DNA of 24,057 bases, taken from an uncultured Roseburia sp. (GTDB lineage Bacteria > Bacillota > Clostridia > Lachnospirales > Lachnospiraceae). Where the stretch lies: positions 1-24,057 of the forward strand of contig CAKRCJ010000006.1 of NCBI GenBank assembly GCA_934307185.1. The letters are read 5' to 3'. The translations under genes were made by a program, and so were the position numbers. Within the stretch, counting starts at the first letter, position 1. The number at the start of each line of letters is the position of its first letter. The notes below the pieces were generated by a model that saw only the letters and a program-made list of their open reading frames with translations, was not told the DNA's origin and ran no database searches. Below are positions 15,700 to 23,347 of the stretch, one piece after another.

Positions 15700-18600
15700 T
15701 TACTTCACAATTTCTGTTGCTGAAATTTCTTCTACAGTAATTGTATGTGCATCAAGTGCTTCTGCACCTTCTGGTGTTCCAAGTAATAGCACAAACTCTC
15801 CTGTCGTCGTTGTTTCTTCATTCCATGTTGTATTTACAACATACTCTTTTGTTTCATTTGCTTTTAATGTAATGTCATCATAAAATCCTTTATAACTGTT
15901 GGATGGGTCTCTAAAGCCAAGCTTAAAAATCCGGTCTATGCTGGATGTGATTTTAAACTTAATTTCATATTCTTTTCCATTTATAAGAGAAAGCTGCTGG
16001 TTTGCAACCTGAATATCCCAGTTATTTGTTCCAGAATTATTAAGTGTAAAGTCAAATTTTCCATCCTGTGCCGTATATGTTCCAATTTCTCCACCTGCAA
16101 TATTGCCCCAAAGTCCGGTTAATATATTCTCACCTGCCGGCTTGGATGGTTCAATTACCGGTGCATCAATTTTATCTAGCGAAATATTATCAAAACAAAT
16201 TCTATGCTGCATATCAATAGCATCTCCACCAACTGCACCAAGTGTAAAGGAAAGAATTGCTTTTTCATCTGTATCATTTACCATTTTGAAATCGCAGATG
16301 ACTGTTTCATACTCATTCGCTCCTGCAAGTTCAATTATTTTGCTTCCCGTGTACGGTGTCCAGTCATTATCAGCAGAGCCATCTCTCTGGATTGCATACA
16401 TAATCTTACGTACAAGATTTGATTTCACATCAAATTTTAATCTGTACCACTGGTCTTTTTCCAAAACAACATTATTCTGTTTTAACTGAATATACCAGTC
16501 TGTATTTCCAGTATTGTTAATTGTAATATCAGCAGCATTATCTTCCGTCTGGCTGTCCACAACAATGGATGCCATTCCGTCTGCATACTGATAAAATTCG
16601 TAACCGGAAAGTCCTGCATTGAAGGAACCATTTTTTATCAGGGATGCTTCTACAAGCATTACACTGTCAAGATAAATTTCTCCCTCTCCTGTCATAGTAA
16701 ACACAAGATTTTTGTCTGTATAACATTCATTTTTAATTTTTAATCTGTAAGTCTGGTTCTCATCTGTCAATGTATAACTTTCTTCTGCTCCTGCTGCGTT
16801 CACTTTTAAAGATGCAGTTCCCCTTGCCTTAAAGGACAGCTCATATTCTGTACCATCCGTAAAAGCAAGCCCTGTCTGTACGACAGTAAGCGGATTTTCT
16901 GCTGTATGGTTTACTACTGCATGAAGTTCTCTTTCATTATTTATATTTGTAACTGAAACCGCATTGCTGTCAGATACTTCCCAGAATTTTAAGCGGTTTG
17001 CACCTTCCTGGAATTCTCCATTATATACAAGACTTCCATTTGCAAGTACCGTCTTTTCCTCCACTTCATTTGGATTTGCATCTTTTGTCATTTTCACTGC
17101 AACATTTCTGATTTCAACTGCTGCTGTTGAGCCTGCAGCTCCCATGTTATACTCAAGCCTTCCATTTGCATCATTATCTTCTGTCATTTTAAATGAATAG
17201 GTATATTTCTTCCAATCCGTTGTAAGGTCTGCATTCTCACTCATATATGCCATATAAGAACGGTCTGGTGCTTTTACGGCTGTATTCATTTTTCTGTTTT
17301 CAGAAGCTTTTGCTTCATAAGATACCTCGTAAATTGCACCTTTTTTTAATGGGATTGCTGCCTGTACAAGCTGGACACTGTAGTCTACTGTTCCGGCATC
17401 CTCTGTTGTGATTTTCATCACATTATCTGCGATTTCTGCTGTTGCAACACCGCCATTTGCTGTTAAGAATTTCCAGTCTTTATCATCTGTCAAATCTTCT
17501 TTTACCGAAAAGTCACCATTGTTGATATAGTTTCCATTCTCATCCGGAGCTCTTAAAACAACATCTTTTACCGGTTTTTCCACATTCTCATCATAGCTGT
17601 CTTTCTGATATACCCTGACATAATCAACAGCTAACTGTGCTCTCTCATCAAACGGTGTAGTGTCATCCACATTTCCTACCCAGGAGCCACCAACTGCAAC
17701 ATTTAAAATCATATAAAATGGCTGGTCAAATGGTGCAGGATACGCAACAGTTCCTACATTTTTTGTTGTGGAATACCAGTCGTTTTCTTCATGATACAAA
17801 ATACCATCCACATACCATTTAATAGAACCCGGTTCCCATTCACATGCAAATGTATGATATTCATCTGCAAAATTTCCTTTTTCTAATATTTTTGTTCCCT
17901 GACTCTCTGCATGAGGTTCACCATAGTGAATTGTTCCATAAAGCTTATCTGTCTGCTGTCCCATAACCTCCATGATGTCAATCTCACCACATTTTGGCCA
18001 CTGACCATACAAATTTTCGTTTGTTGGCATCATCCAGAATGCTGGCAGATAACCATTTCCTTGTGGTACTTTTGCCCTACATTCAAAGTAGCCATATTTG
18101 AAATCTTTTTTGCCCTGTGTGTTTACTCTTCCAGATGTATAGGATACTTTTCCATCTTTTTCTGTCTTCACCGGCTGAATAATTAAATTTCCATCTTTTA
18201 TAAAAATATTTTCTTCACTATCCACATAAGCCTGAAGTTCACTGTTTACCCAGCCAGGATCATGAAGTTCTACATTCCATACGCTTCTATCCAATGTATC
18301 TTCGTCGAAATTTTCTTCCCACACAAGATGATATACCGGATCTTTTTGTGGATCCATTTTTTCGTCTGTACCCGGTGTTGCATCCGGTTTCTTATCTTCG
18401 CCTGTATCCGGTGTCACATCCGATTTTTTATCTTCGTCTGTATCCGGTGTCACATCCGGTTTCTTATCTTCATCTGTATCCGGTGTTGCATCCGGTTTCT
18501 TATCTTCGTCTGCACCCGGTGTTGCATCCGGTTTCTTATCTTCATCTGCACCCGGTGTCACATCCGGTTTCTTATCTTCGTCTGTATCCGGTGTCACATC

Positions 18601-19197
18601 CGGTTTTTTATCTTCGTCTGTATCCGGTGTCACATCCGGTTTTTTATCTTCGTCTGTATCCGGTGTCACATCCGGTTTTTTATTTTCATCTGTATCCGGT
18701 GTTGCATCCGGTTTCTTATCTTCGTCTGTATCCGGTTTCTTATTTTCATCTAAATTTGATGTTACATCCGATTTTCTGCCCGAATCCTGCTGATTATTAT
18801 TCACATCCAGTTCTTTATTCGTATCTGATGATTTTGCAACAAGTGTTCCCTGTACTTTTTTATTTTTCTGTACTTTCTTATCTGCTTTTTTCCCACTGTT
18901 TTTGTCTGTAGAAACTTTCTTTTCCTTTTGTTCAATAACAGTTGCATCATCCTCTGATACTTTAAATGTATCTTCTGTCTGCTCAGTCTCATTATTTACT
19001 ATTTCCGTAGTTTCTCTTGTTTCCGTCTGCTCTGTTTCATTTGCGTTTTTCATATTACCAGTCTGCTCTGTTTTTCCACATCCCATAGAAAAACTCATCA
19101 TACACGCTAACATTACCACCGTAAATCGCAGTTTAAATCTGCCTTTTCCATTTTTCATTCTCATTTTTTTTAGCAAAATAAAAACCTCCCTTTTCAT
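15700..19197 (-). CDS. Surface-anchored GH16 endo-beta-1,3-glucanase (laminarinase type) with CBM-like modules
   Basis: 1165 residues counted from the ATG at 19197. A basic n-region, hydrophobic core and lipobox SMGC (Cys40) make it a lipoprotein. A charged Thr/Lys/Glu-rich stretch (41-157) and ten 12-residue repeats DEDKKPDxTPDT (158-277) form a long spacer. The GH16 domain spans about 286-532 with GEIDIMEVMG: Glu405 nucleophile, Asp407, Glu410 acid/base; the extra Met of the beta-bulge is laminarinase-like rather than lichenase-like. Four beta-sandwich modules resembling CBM4/CBM16 follow (about 558-710, 726-855, 857-1010, 1020-1165). It should cut beta-1,3-glucan at the cell surface. Start uncertain: AAGGGAGG lies inside the first codons, eight bases before a TTG at 19176, which is the better-supported start. 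Confidence 0.92.
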   Translation of the reverse strand: MKREVFILLKKMRMKNGKGRFKLRFTVVMLACMMSFSMGCGKTEQTGNMKNANETEQTETRETTEIVNNETEQTEDTFKVSEDDATVIEQKEKKVSTDKNSGKKADKKVQKNKKVQGTLVAKSSDTNKELDVNNNQQDSGRKSDVTSNLDENKKPDTDEDKKPDATPDTDENKKPDVTPDTDEDKKPDVTPDTDEDKKPDVTPDTDEDKKPDVTPGADEDKKPDATPGADEDKKPDATPDTDEDKKPDVTPDTDEDKKSDVTPDTGEDKKPDATPGTDEKMDPQKDPVYHLVWEENFDEDTLDRSVWNVELHDPGWVNSELQAYVDSEENIFIKDGNLIIQPVKTEKDGKVSYTSGRVNTQGKKDFKYGYFECRAKVPQGNGYLPAFWMMPTNENLYGQWPKCGEIDIMEVMGQQTDKLYGTIHYGEPHAESQGTKILEKGNFADEYHTFACEWEPGSIKWYVDGILYHEENDWYSTTKNVGTVAYPAPFDQPFYMILNVAVGGSWVGNVDDTTPFDERAQLAVDYVRVYQKDSYDENVEKPVKDVVLRAPDENGNYINNGDFSVKEDLTDDKDWKFLTANGGVATAEIADNVMKITTEDAGTVDYSVQLVQAAIPLKKGAIYEVSYEAKASENRKMNTAVKAPDRSYMAYMSENADLTTDWKKYTYSFKMTEDNDANGRLEYNMGAAGSTAAVEIRNVAVKMTKDANPNEVEEKTVLANGSLVYNGEFQEGANRLKFWEVSDSNAVSVTNINNERELHAVVNHTAENPLTVVQTGLAFTDGTEYELSFKARGTASLKVNAAGAEESYTLTDENQTYRLKIKNECYTDKNLVFTMTGEGEIYLDSVMLVEASLIKNGSFNAGLSGYEFYQYADGMASIVVDSQTEDNAADITINNTGNTDWYIQLKQNNVVLEKDQWYRLKFDVKSNLVRKIMYAIQRDGSADNDWTPYTGSKIIELAGANEYETVICDFKMVNDTDEKAILSFTLGAVGGDAIDMQHRICFDNISLDKIDAPVIEPSKPAGENILTGLWGNIAGGEIGTYTAQDGKFDFTLNNSGTNNWDIQVANQQLSLINGKEYEIKFKITSSIDRIFKLGFRDPSNSYKGFYDDITLKANETKEYVVNTTWNEETTTTGEFVLLLGTPEGAEALDAHTITVEEISATEIVK
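18367..18726 (-). repeat. Ten 36-bp tandem repeats encoding the DEDKKPDxTPDT linker
   Basis: Ten consecutive in-frame 36-bp units (residues 158-277 of the GH16 protein), differing at a few positions (Val/Ala after Asp; PDT/PGA/PGT ends; one Asn for Asp, one Ser for Pro, one Gly for Asp). The unit is rich in Asp, Lys, Pro and Thr, fitting an extended cell-wall-spanning spacer. Copy number is likely to vary between strains by slippage or recombination. The repeat also opens long but spurious plus-strand frames. Confidence 0.95.
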
Positions 19198-19230
19198 TTG
19201 ATATTCTTATCCTATCAAACAAAAAGGGAG
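19186..19230 (-). terminator. Hydrogenase-operon terminator overlapping the GH16 ribosome binding site
   Basis: CTCCCTTTT (minus strand, 19222-19230) pairs with AAAAGGGAG (19186-19194), and TTTGATA (19213-19219) with TATCAAA (19197-19203), joined by two G-U wobbles to give a continuous 18-bp stem with a 9-base loop. TTTTTATTTT follows after one G, so it should terminate hydrogenase transcripts. Its 3' arm contains the AAGGGAGG ribosome binding site and the ATG (19197) of the GH16 gene, so read-through RNA would also have a masked SD. Confidence 0.75.
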
Positions 19231-19237
19231 ATTAAAA

Positions 19238-19249
19238 ATCATATTCATG
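19238..19249 (-). promoter_or_regulatory. Operator-like element, copy 3 (GH16 gene), core half-site only
   Basis: Minus-strand CATGAATATGAT is identical over 12 bases to the element upstream of the ABC operon. The second half-site 20 bp away is not conserved here. It is placed just upstream of the leader hairpin; spacing as in the ABC operon would put the RNA start near 19205, within the hairpin, leaving only its 3' arm and a free SD. Confidence 0.5.
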
Positions 19250-19283
19250 CACTATATATCAAATGCATGTCCTCATTATTTTT

Positions 19284-21017
19284 CTACTGCGGCATCTCCC
19301 ACGCGTTATGGTCTGTATGTAACAGCATATGTGCTTTGTGGGAAAGCGGTTTTTCCATGTAGTCCTGATATAATTTTAACACATCCGGATTTTCATGGGA
19401 GAAACGGATTTTTGCATTTTTATCGAGGAAATAAAGATTTGCCCCACGGACCGATGCAAGCTCCTCGCCGTCATGGATTGGCTGTCCACCGCCGCCGACG
19501 CAGCCGCCCGGACATGCCATGACTTCTACAAAATCATAATGCTCTTCCCCTCTTTCGATGCGTTCTAACAGTCTTCTTGTATTCGCAAGCCCACAGACAA
19601 CTGCAACAGAAACCTCATTATCCGCCAGCATAATTTTTGCCTCTTTTACACCGGTTTCCATATCATTTCTTACAATCTGGAATGCATCTGCATCTGGATT
19701 TTTTGCATTCACAAGATAATATGCTGAACGGATTGCTGCCTCCATCACGCCGCCGGTCGAACCGAAAATCACACCTGCCCCGGTTCCTTCCTTCATCAGG
19801 GAGTCACACTCTGCATTCTCTAATGTCTCCGGCAAAATATGTGCTGAACGAATCATACGCTCTAACTCTCTTGTCGTAAGAACTGCATCAATATCATGCC
19901 CTGCATATTCCTCATGGAACAGCTCCATTTTGGCTTCGCCTTTTTTCGCCAGACAAGGCATAATGGAAACTGTATAAATATTTTCAGGCTCCACCCCGAT
20001 GCTCTGTGCAAAATACGTTTTCATGACTGCACCAAACATCTGCTGAGGACTTTTTGCAGTGGAAAGCTGCGGTACCATATGCGGGAACTGGCTTTTTACA
20101 AAACGAACCCAGCCCGGACAGCAGGAGGTGAACATCGGACGGACTTTTGTCCCGCCCTTTTTCAGACGCTCCAAAAATTCATTTCCCTCCTCCATAATCG
20201 TTAAATCTGCGGAAAATGCGGTGTCAAACACATAATCTACTCCCATTTTCTTTAACGCATGTACGATTTTTCCAACTGTTGCATCCTCACGCTTCATGCC
20301 AAGCGCCTCTCCCCATGCAGTACGCACCGCCGGGGCAATCTGTGCAACGACAACTTTTTTCGTGTCAGCAATTGCCTCCCACACTTTTTCCGTATCATCA
20401 CGCTCTCTGAGCGCACCAACCGGGCAATGGGTAATGCACTGTCCACAGAGCGCGCAGTCTGCGTTATCAATTTTCCGATTGCCGGACACGCCGACTGTTG
20501 TTCTTGAACCTGTTCCTGTCACGTCCCAGATTTTAAGTCCCTGCACTTTGTCACACACCTGGATACAGCGCATACATTTGATACATTTGTGTGCATCACG
20601 GATAAGTGGGAAATTTTTATCCCATGGCATTGTCTCAAAACGTTCCTTATATGGAAGGTCGATGATATTCAAATCATTTGCCACTGTCTGCAAAGTACAG
20701 TTTCCGCTGCGCACACAGGTCGCACATTTACAGTCGTGCTGGGACAAAATAAGCTGGATCGTCTTTCTTCTGTCCATGCGCACTTTTGGGCTGTTCGTAT
20801 GAATGACCATTCCCTCTTTTGCAACATTGTTGCAGGAGGTGATAAGCTTGTCCATTCCCTCTAATTCCACCACACAGACTCGACAGGCTGCAATCTCATT
20901 GATGCCCTTTAAATAGCAGAGCTTTGGAATTGGAATGCCGTTCTTTTTCGCTGCTTCCATAATTGTCGTACCCTCCGGCACGGAAATCATTTTATCGTCA
21001 ATTGTAAGATTTACCAT
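19284..21017 (-). CDS. [FeFe] hydrogenase, catalytic subunit (CpI-like domain order)
   Basis: 577 residues. Reversibly reduces protons to H2 in the cytoplasm, an electron sink in fermentation. Domains in order: plant-type [2Fe-2S] (Cys34, 45, 48, 62); His-ligated [4Fe-4S] (His94, Cys98, 101, 107); two [4Fe-4S] (Cys145/148/151/155 and 188/191/194/198); H-cluster domain with TSCCPGW (Cys299 proton path, Cys300), MPCLAKKGE (Cys355) and MACPGGCVGGG (Cys502, 506); and a small-subunit-like tail (HKAHMLLHT). Numbering is almost collinear with Clostridium pasteurianum CpI. All ligands are present. The start overlaps the upstream gene's stop by 7 bp (ATGGTAA), with AAAGGAGG 12 bases before, so translation is coupled. 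HndD is the alternative family name. Confidence 0.95.
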   Translation of the reverse strand: MVNLTIDDKMISVPEGTTIMEAAKKNGIPIPKLCYLKGINEIAACRVCVVELEGMDKLITSCNNVAKEGMVIHTNSPKVRMDRRKTIQLILSQHDCKCATCVRSGNCTLQTVANDLNIIDLPYKERFETMPWDKNFPLIRDAHKCIKCMRCIQVCDKVQGLKIWDVTGTGSRTTVGVSGNRKIDNADCALCGQCITHCPVGALRERDDTEKVWEAIADTKKVVVAQIAPAVRTAWGEALGMKREDATVGKIVHALKKMGVDYVFDTAFSADLTIMEEGNEFLERLKKGGTKVRPMFTSCCPGWVRFVKSQFPHMVPQLSTAKSPQQMFGAVMKTYFAQSIGVEPENIYTVSIMPCLAKKGEAKMELFHEEYAGHDIDAVLTTRELERMIRSAHILPETLENAECDSLMKEGTGAGVIFGSTGGVMEAAIRSAYYLVNAKNPDADAFQIVRNDMETGVKEAKIMLADNEVSVAVVCGLANTRRLLERIERGEEHYDFVEVMACPGGCVGGGGQPIHDGEELASVRGANLYFLDKNAKIRFSHENPDVLKLYQDYMEKPLSHKAHMLLHTDHNAWEMPQ

Positions 21018-22843
21018 TCTTCTTCACGGCCTCCTTTGAAAATTCCATATCCGAAATGGTCACAGCGCAGGCAGCGTCCGGACTCCTGATATGCTTCTTT
21101 TTCTGTCATGCAAAATTCCACAGCATTGAAATCACAGACTCTTTCGACGGACTCCCGCTCGGATAAATTCACTCTTCCACAAGGCGGTCTGTCATCTAAT
21201 CGTGCCTCTGGAATTTTTACATCCGTAGAAATAATATGATGATAGCCAAGATACTCATCGATATTTGCGGCAACCACCTTTGCTGCTGCAATCGCTTTTA
21301 TAACCGAAGCCGGTCCGCTCGCACAGTCTCCGCCTGCAAAAACACCAGGTATATTTTCAAAACCGCCATGGCGTTCTGTCATGATTTTACCGCGCTCCAC
21401 CGGAACGCCCGCCTCTGCAAAATGCTGATATTCGATATCCTGTCCTATGGCAACAATTAATGTCTGGCACGGAATAAAAATATCCTCCTCGCCGGTCGCC
21501 CTTACACTTGCCCTGCCGTCTTTGATTTTACTAATCATCTGCGGTGTGACATAAATGCCTTTTACCCTGCCGTTTTCGTCCGGGACAATGTGGGACGGTG
21601 CTTTTAACGTCAGAAGCTCGATTCCTTCTGCCACCGCGCCCTCGATTTCCGCCGGAAGTGCAGTCATATCCGCCACACGTCTGCGGTATAAAATGGTAAC
21701 TTTTTTTGCTCCCAGTCTTCTTGCCGTCCGCACTGCGTCCATGGAAACGTTTCCACCGCCGACAACTGCAACCTCCTGTCCGGTGAGGTCCGGGTTTTTC
21801 TTTTTCCCGACATCACGTAAAAACTGGACTGCTGACAAGACACCCTCGGACTGTTCTCCTTCAATTCCAAGCTTTTTATCTGTGCTTGCGCCGATGGTAA
21901 TAAGCACTGCGTCGTATTCTTCCCTTAAACTCTGGATTGTCATATCCTCGCCAATACGAAGTCCATATTTTACTTCCACGCCGGTTTTTAAAATGGCACG
22001 GACATCATCTTCTAACCGCTCTTTCGGCAGTCTGTAGTTCGGAATACCATAGCGCAGCATTCCGCCAAGCTCCGGCAGCATCTCAAAAACAGTAACCTGA
22101 TGCCCCATAAGCTGCAAATAGTATGCGGCAGAAAGACCACCCGGTCCTCCTCCTACAATCGCCACACGTTTTCCGGTGGACGGTGCACATTCCGGTGGGT
22201 CAACCTCGCCTGCAAAATCTGCCGCCACACGTTTTAAGCCGCGGATATTGACCGCATCATCAACGATATTTCTGCGGCATCTTGCCTCACATGGGTGTTC
22301 ACAGATAAACCCGCAGGTCGTTGGGAACGGATTGTCTTTCCGGATAAGACGGATAGCGTCTGCATATCTTCCCTCATGCACTAAAGCGATGTAACCCGGA
22401 ATATCCACATGTGCCGGACATAGCGCCACACATGGAACTGCCTGTTTGCTATGGCTTGTACAACGGTCGTACAAAATGTGGGACTCATAATCCTCCCTGC
22501 AGCCAATCAGACTTTTATACACCATGTTTGCCGCTTCATAACCGATGGCGCAGTCTGCAGAATCCTTAATGGATATTGCTAACTCCTCCATCTCTTTTAA
22601 TGTATCCATTGTTGCCTCGCCGTTCATGACCTCTGTCAACATACCTTTTAACTGCCAGAGTCCCACACGGCATGGAACACATTTTCCACAGGTCTGTGCA
22701 TGACATAATTCCAGAAATGCCCTCGTAAGGTCTACCGGACAAAGTCCCGGCGGACTTGACTCAATCCGCCGTTCCAAATCTTTATAAAGCCCTTCTATTA
22801 CAAGCTGTGCCCGGTCCGGTGCCGGGATTTCCAATCTGCTCAT
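21011..22843 (-). CDS. NuoF-type Fe-S segment fused to GltD-type FAD/NAD(P)H oxidoreductase, hydrogenase partner
   Basis: 610 residues. The N-terminal ~115 residues match the C-terminal [4Fe-4S] domain of NuoF/HndC (TCGKCVPCRVG with Cys52, 55, 58, plus Cys98 in SADCAIG), but the FMN/NADH-binding domain of NuoF is absent. The rest is like the small subunit of glutamate synthase/NfnB: Cys-rich N-terminus (Cys138, 142, 177, 181, 185, 189), FAD site VAIVGGGPGG (227-236), NAD(P)H site VVGGGNVSMDAVRTARR, second FAD motif VFAGGDCASGPASV, and a C-terminal GRCLRCDHFG. It probably passes electrons between NAD(P)H and the hydrogenase encoded just downstream. Not a true glutamate synthase: no large subunit is adjacent. 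AAGGAG precedes the start. Confidence 0.9.
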   Translation of the reverse strand: MSRLEIPAPDRAQLVIEGLYKDLERRIESSPPGLCPVDLTRAFLELCHAQTCGKCVPCRVGLWQLKGMLTEVMNGEATMDTLKEMEELAISIKDSADCAIGYEAANMVYKSLIGCREDYESHILYDRCTSHSKQAVPCVALCPAHVDIPGYIALVHEGRYADAIRLIRKDNPFPTTCGFICEHPCEARCRRNIVDDAVNIRGLKRVAADFAGEVDPPECAPSTGKRVAIVGGGPGGLSAAYYLQLMGHQVTVFEMLPELGGMLRYGIPNYRLPKERLEDDVRAILKTGVEVKYGLRIGEDMTIQSLREEYDAVLITIGASTDKKLGIEGEQSEGVLSAVQFLRDVGKKKNPDLTGQEVAVVGGGNVSMDAVRTARRLGAKKVTILYRRRVADMTALPAEIEGAVAEGIELLTLKAPSHIVPDENGRVKGIYVTPQMISKIKDGRASVRATGEEDIFIPCQTLIVAIGQDIEYQHFAEAGVPVERGKIMTERHGGFENIPGVFAGGDCASGPASVIKAIAAAKVVAANIDEYLGYHHIISTDVKIPEARLDDRPPCGRVNLSERESVERVCDFNAVEFCMTEKEAYQESGRCLRCDHFGYGIFKGGREEEW

Positions 22844-22881
22844 TTTACCCTCTCCTTCTGCTGTAAAAATAATTTTAGGTG

Positions 22882-23079
22882 ATTGCGAAACTCATAGAAA
22901 AAGTATATTAAATTGTACAAAATGAACAAAAGCATAAGAAGACACTGGGGAGCCGCCGGTCCTTAGCGACCGTATTTTGGTCGCTTAGTACCGTTGCGAG
23001 CGATACGTAACGAAAGTGTGTCTTCGATGATTTTGTCCATTTTGTACAATTATAGATAACTAAATTTGAGTTTCGCAAT
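22882..23079. repeat. 198-bp nested palindromic element (MITE-like or structured leader)
   Basis: Outer 13-bp inverted repeats (ATTGCGAAACTCA at 22882-22894; TGAGTTTCGCAAT at 23067-23079, perfect). Inside are 20-base arms with one mismatch (22912-22931 and 23031-23050), then GAAGACAC/GTGTCTTC (22938-22945; 23018-23025), then a central hairpin AGCGACC/GGTCGCT with flanking CGGT/ACCG (22957-22993). The core is more GC-rich than its surroundings. No transposase is encoded inside and no target duplication is obvious. It fills much of the 22844-23347 gap; the rest holds the two promoter candidates. Confidence 0.8.
22902..22929 (-). promoter_or_regulatory. Candidate promoter of the hydrogenase operon
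   Basis: Minus-strand TTGTTC (22924-22929), 16-bp spacer and TATACT (22902-22907), about 60 bases before the ATG at 22843. It lies in the left arm of the palindromic element, so the element may supply the promoter. Confidence 0.45.
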
Positions 23080-23212
23080 TTCCCCATAAAAAATAGATAT
23101 AAACAGATTGTAAAATATGCTTTCGTGGTTTTCAAGAATAGTTAATATTTAGACAGGCTGGTTAAGAAATAAACAGGATTGACAAATTTTTCTCAATACA
23201 AATTTATTTTTA

Positions 23213-23241
23213 TTGCCATTTTCATTCTGTCATGTTATTAT
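23213..23241 (+). promoter_or_regulatory. Candidate promoter of the PD-(D/E)XK nuclease gene
   Basis: TTGCCA (23213-23218), 17-bp spacer, TATTAT (23236-23241) preceded by TGT (extended -10), about 105 bases before the start. A TTGACA at 23179-23184 is a second -35 candidate but has only ATTTAT at the right distance. Confidence 0.5.
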
Positions 23242-23347
23242 AAATATACTTCACGGACGCTTCTGCCCGTAATCTTCTTAAAATCTGACATTTCGTCACT
23301 TTTTCAGAAAAAATTATTTCATATCTACTACAAGGAGGATTTTGCCT

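Noticed and set aside
18262..18911. Long plus-strand open frames (163 and 205 aa) opposite the GH16 linker
   Set aside because: They are antisense to the 36-bp repeats, which keep several frames open; their proteins are repetitive artefacts (LYPVSHP-type) with no ribosome binding site.
15700..19197. Lichenase (beta-1,3-1,4-glucanase) rather than laminarinase
   Set aside because: The active-site segment is EIDIME with the extra beta-bulge residue of laminarinase-like GH16; activity on mixed-linkage glucan is still possible.
19284..22843. Trimeric electron-bifurcating HydABC or tetrameric HndABCD operon
   Set aside because: No NuoE-like gene and no FMN/NADH-binding NuoF domain are present; the second gene is a GltD-type fusion.
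22882..23079. Simple terminator for the hydrogenase or nuclease gene
   Set aside because: It lies upstream of both genes, is far larger than a terminator and has no T-run after the outer stem.
22908..23135. 75-aa minus-strand frame
   Set aside because: It crosses the palindromic element, has no SD or family signature, and is better explained by the inverted repeats.
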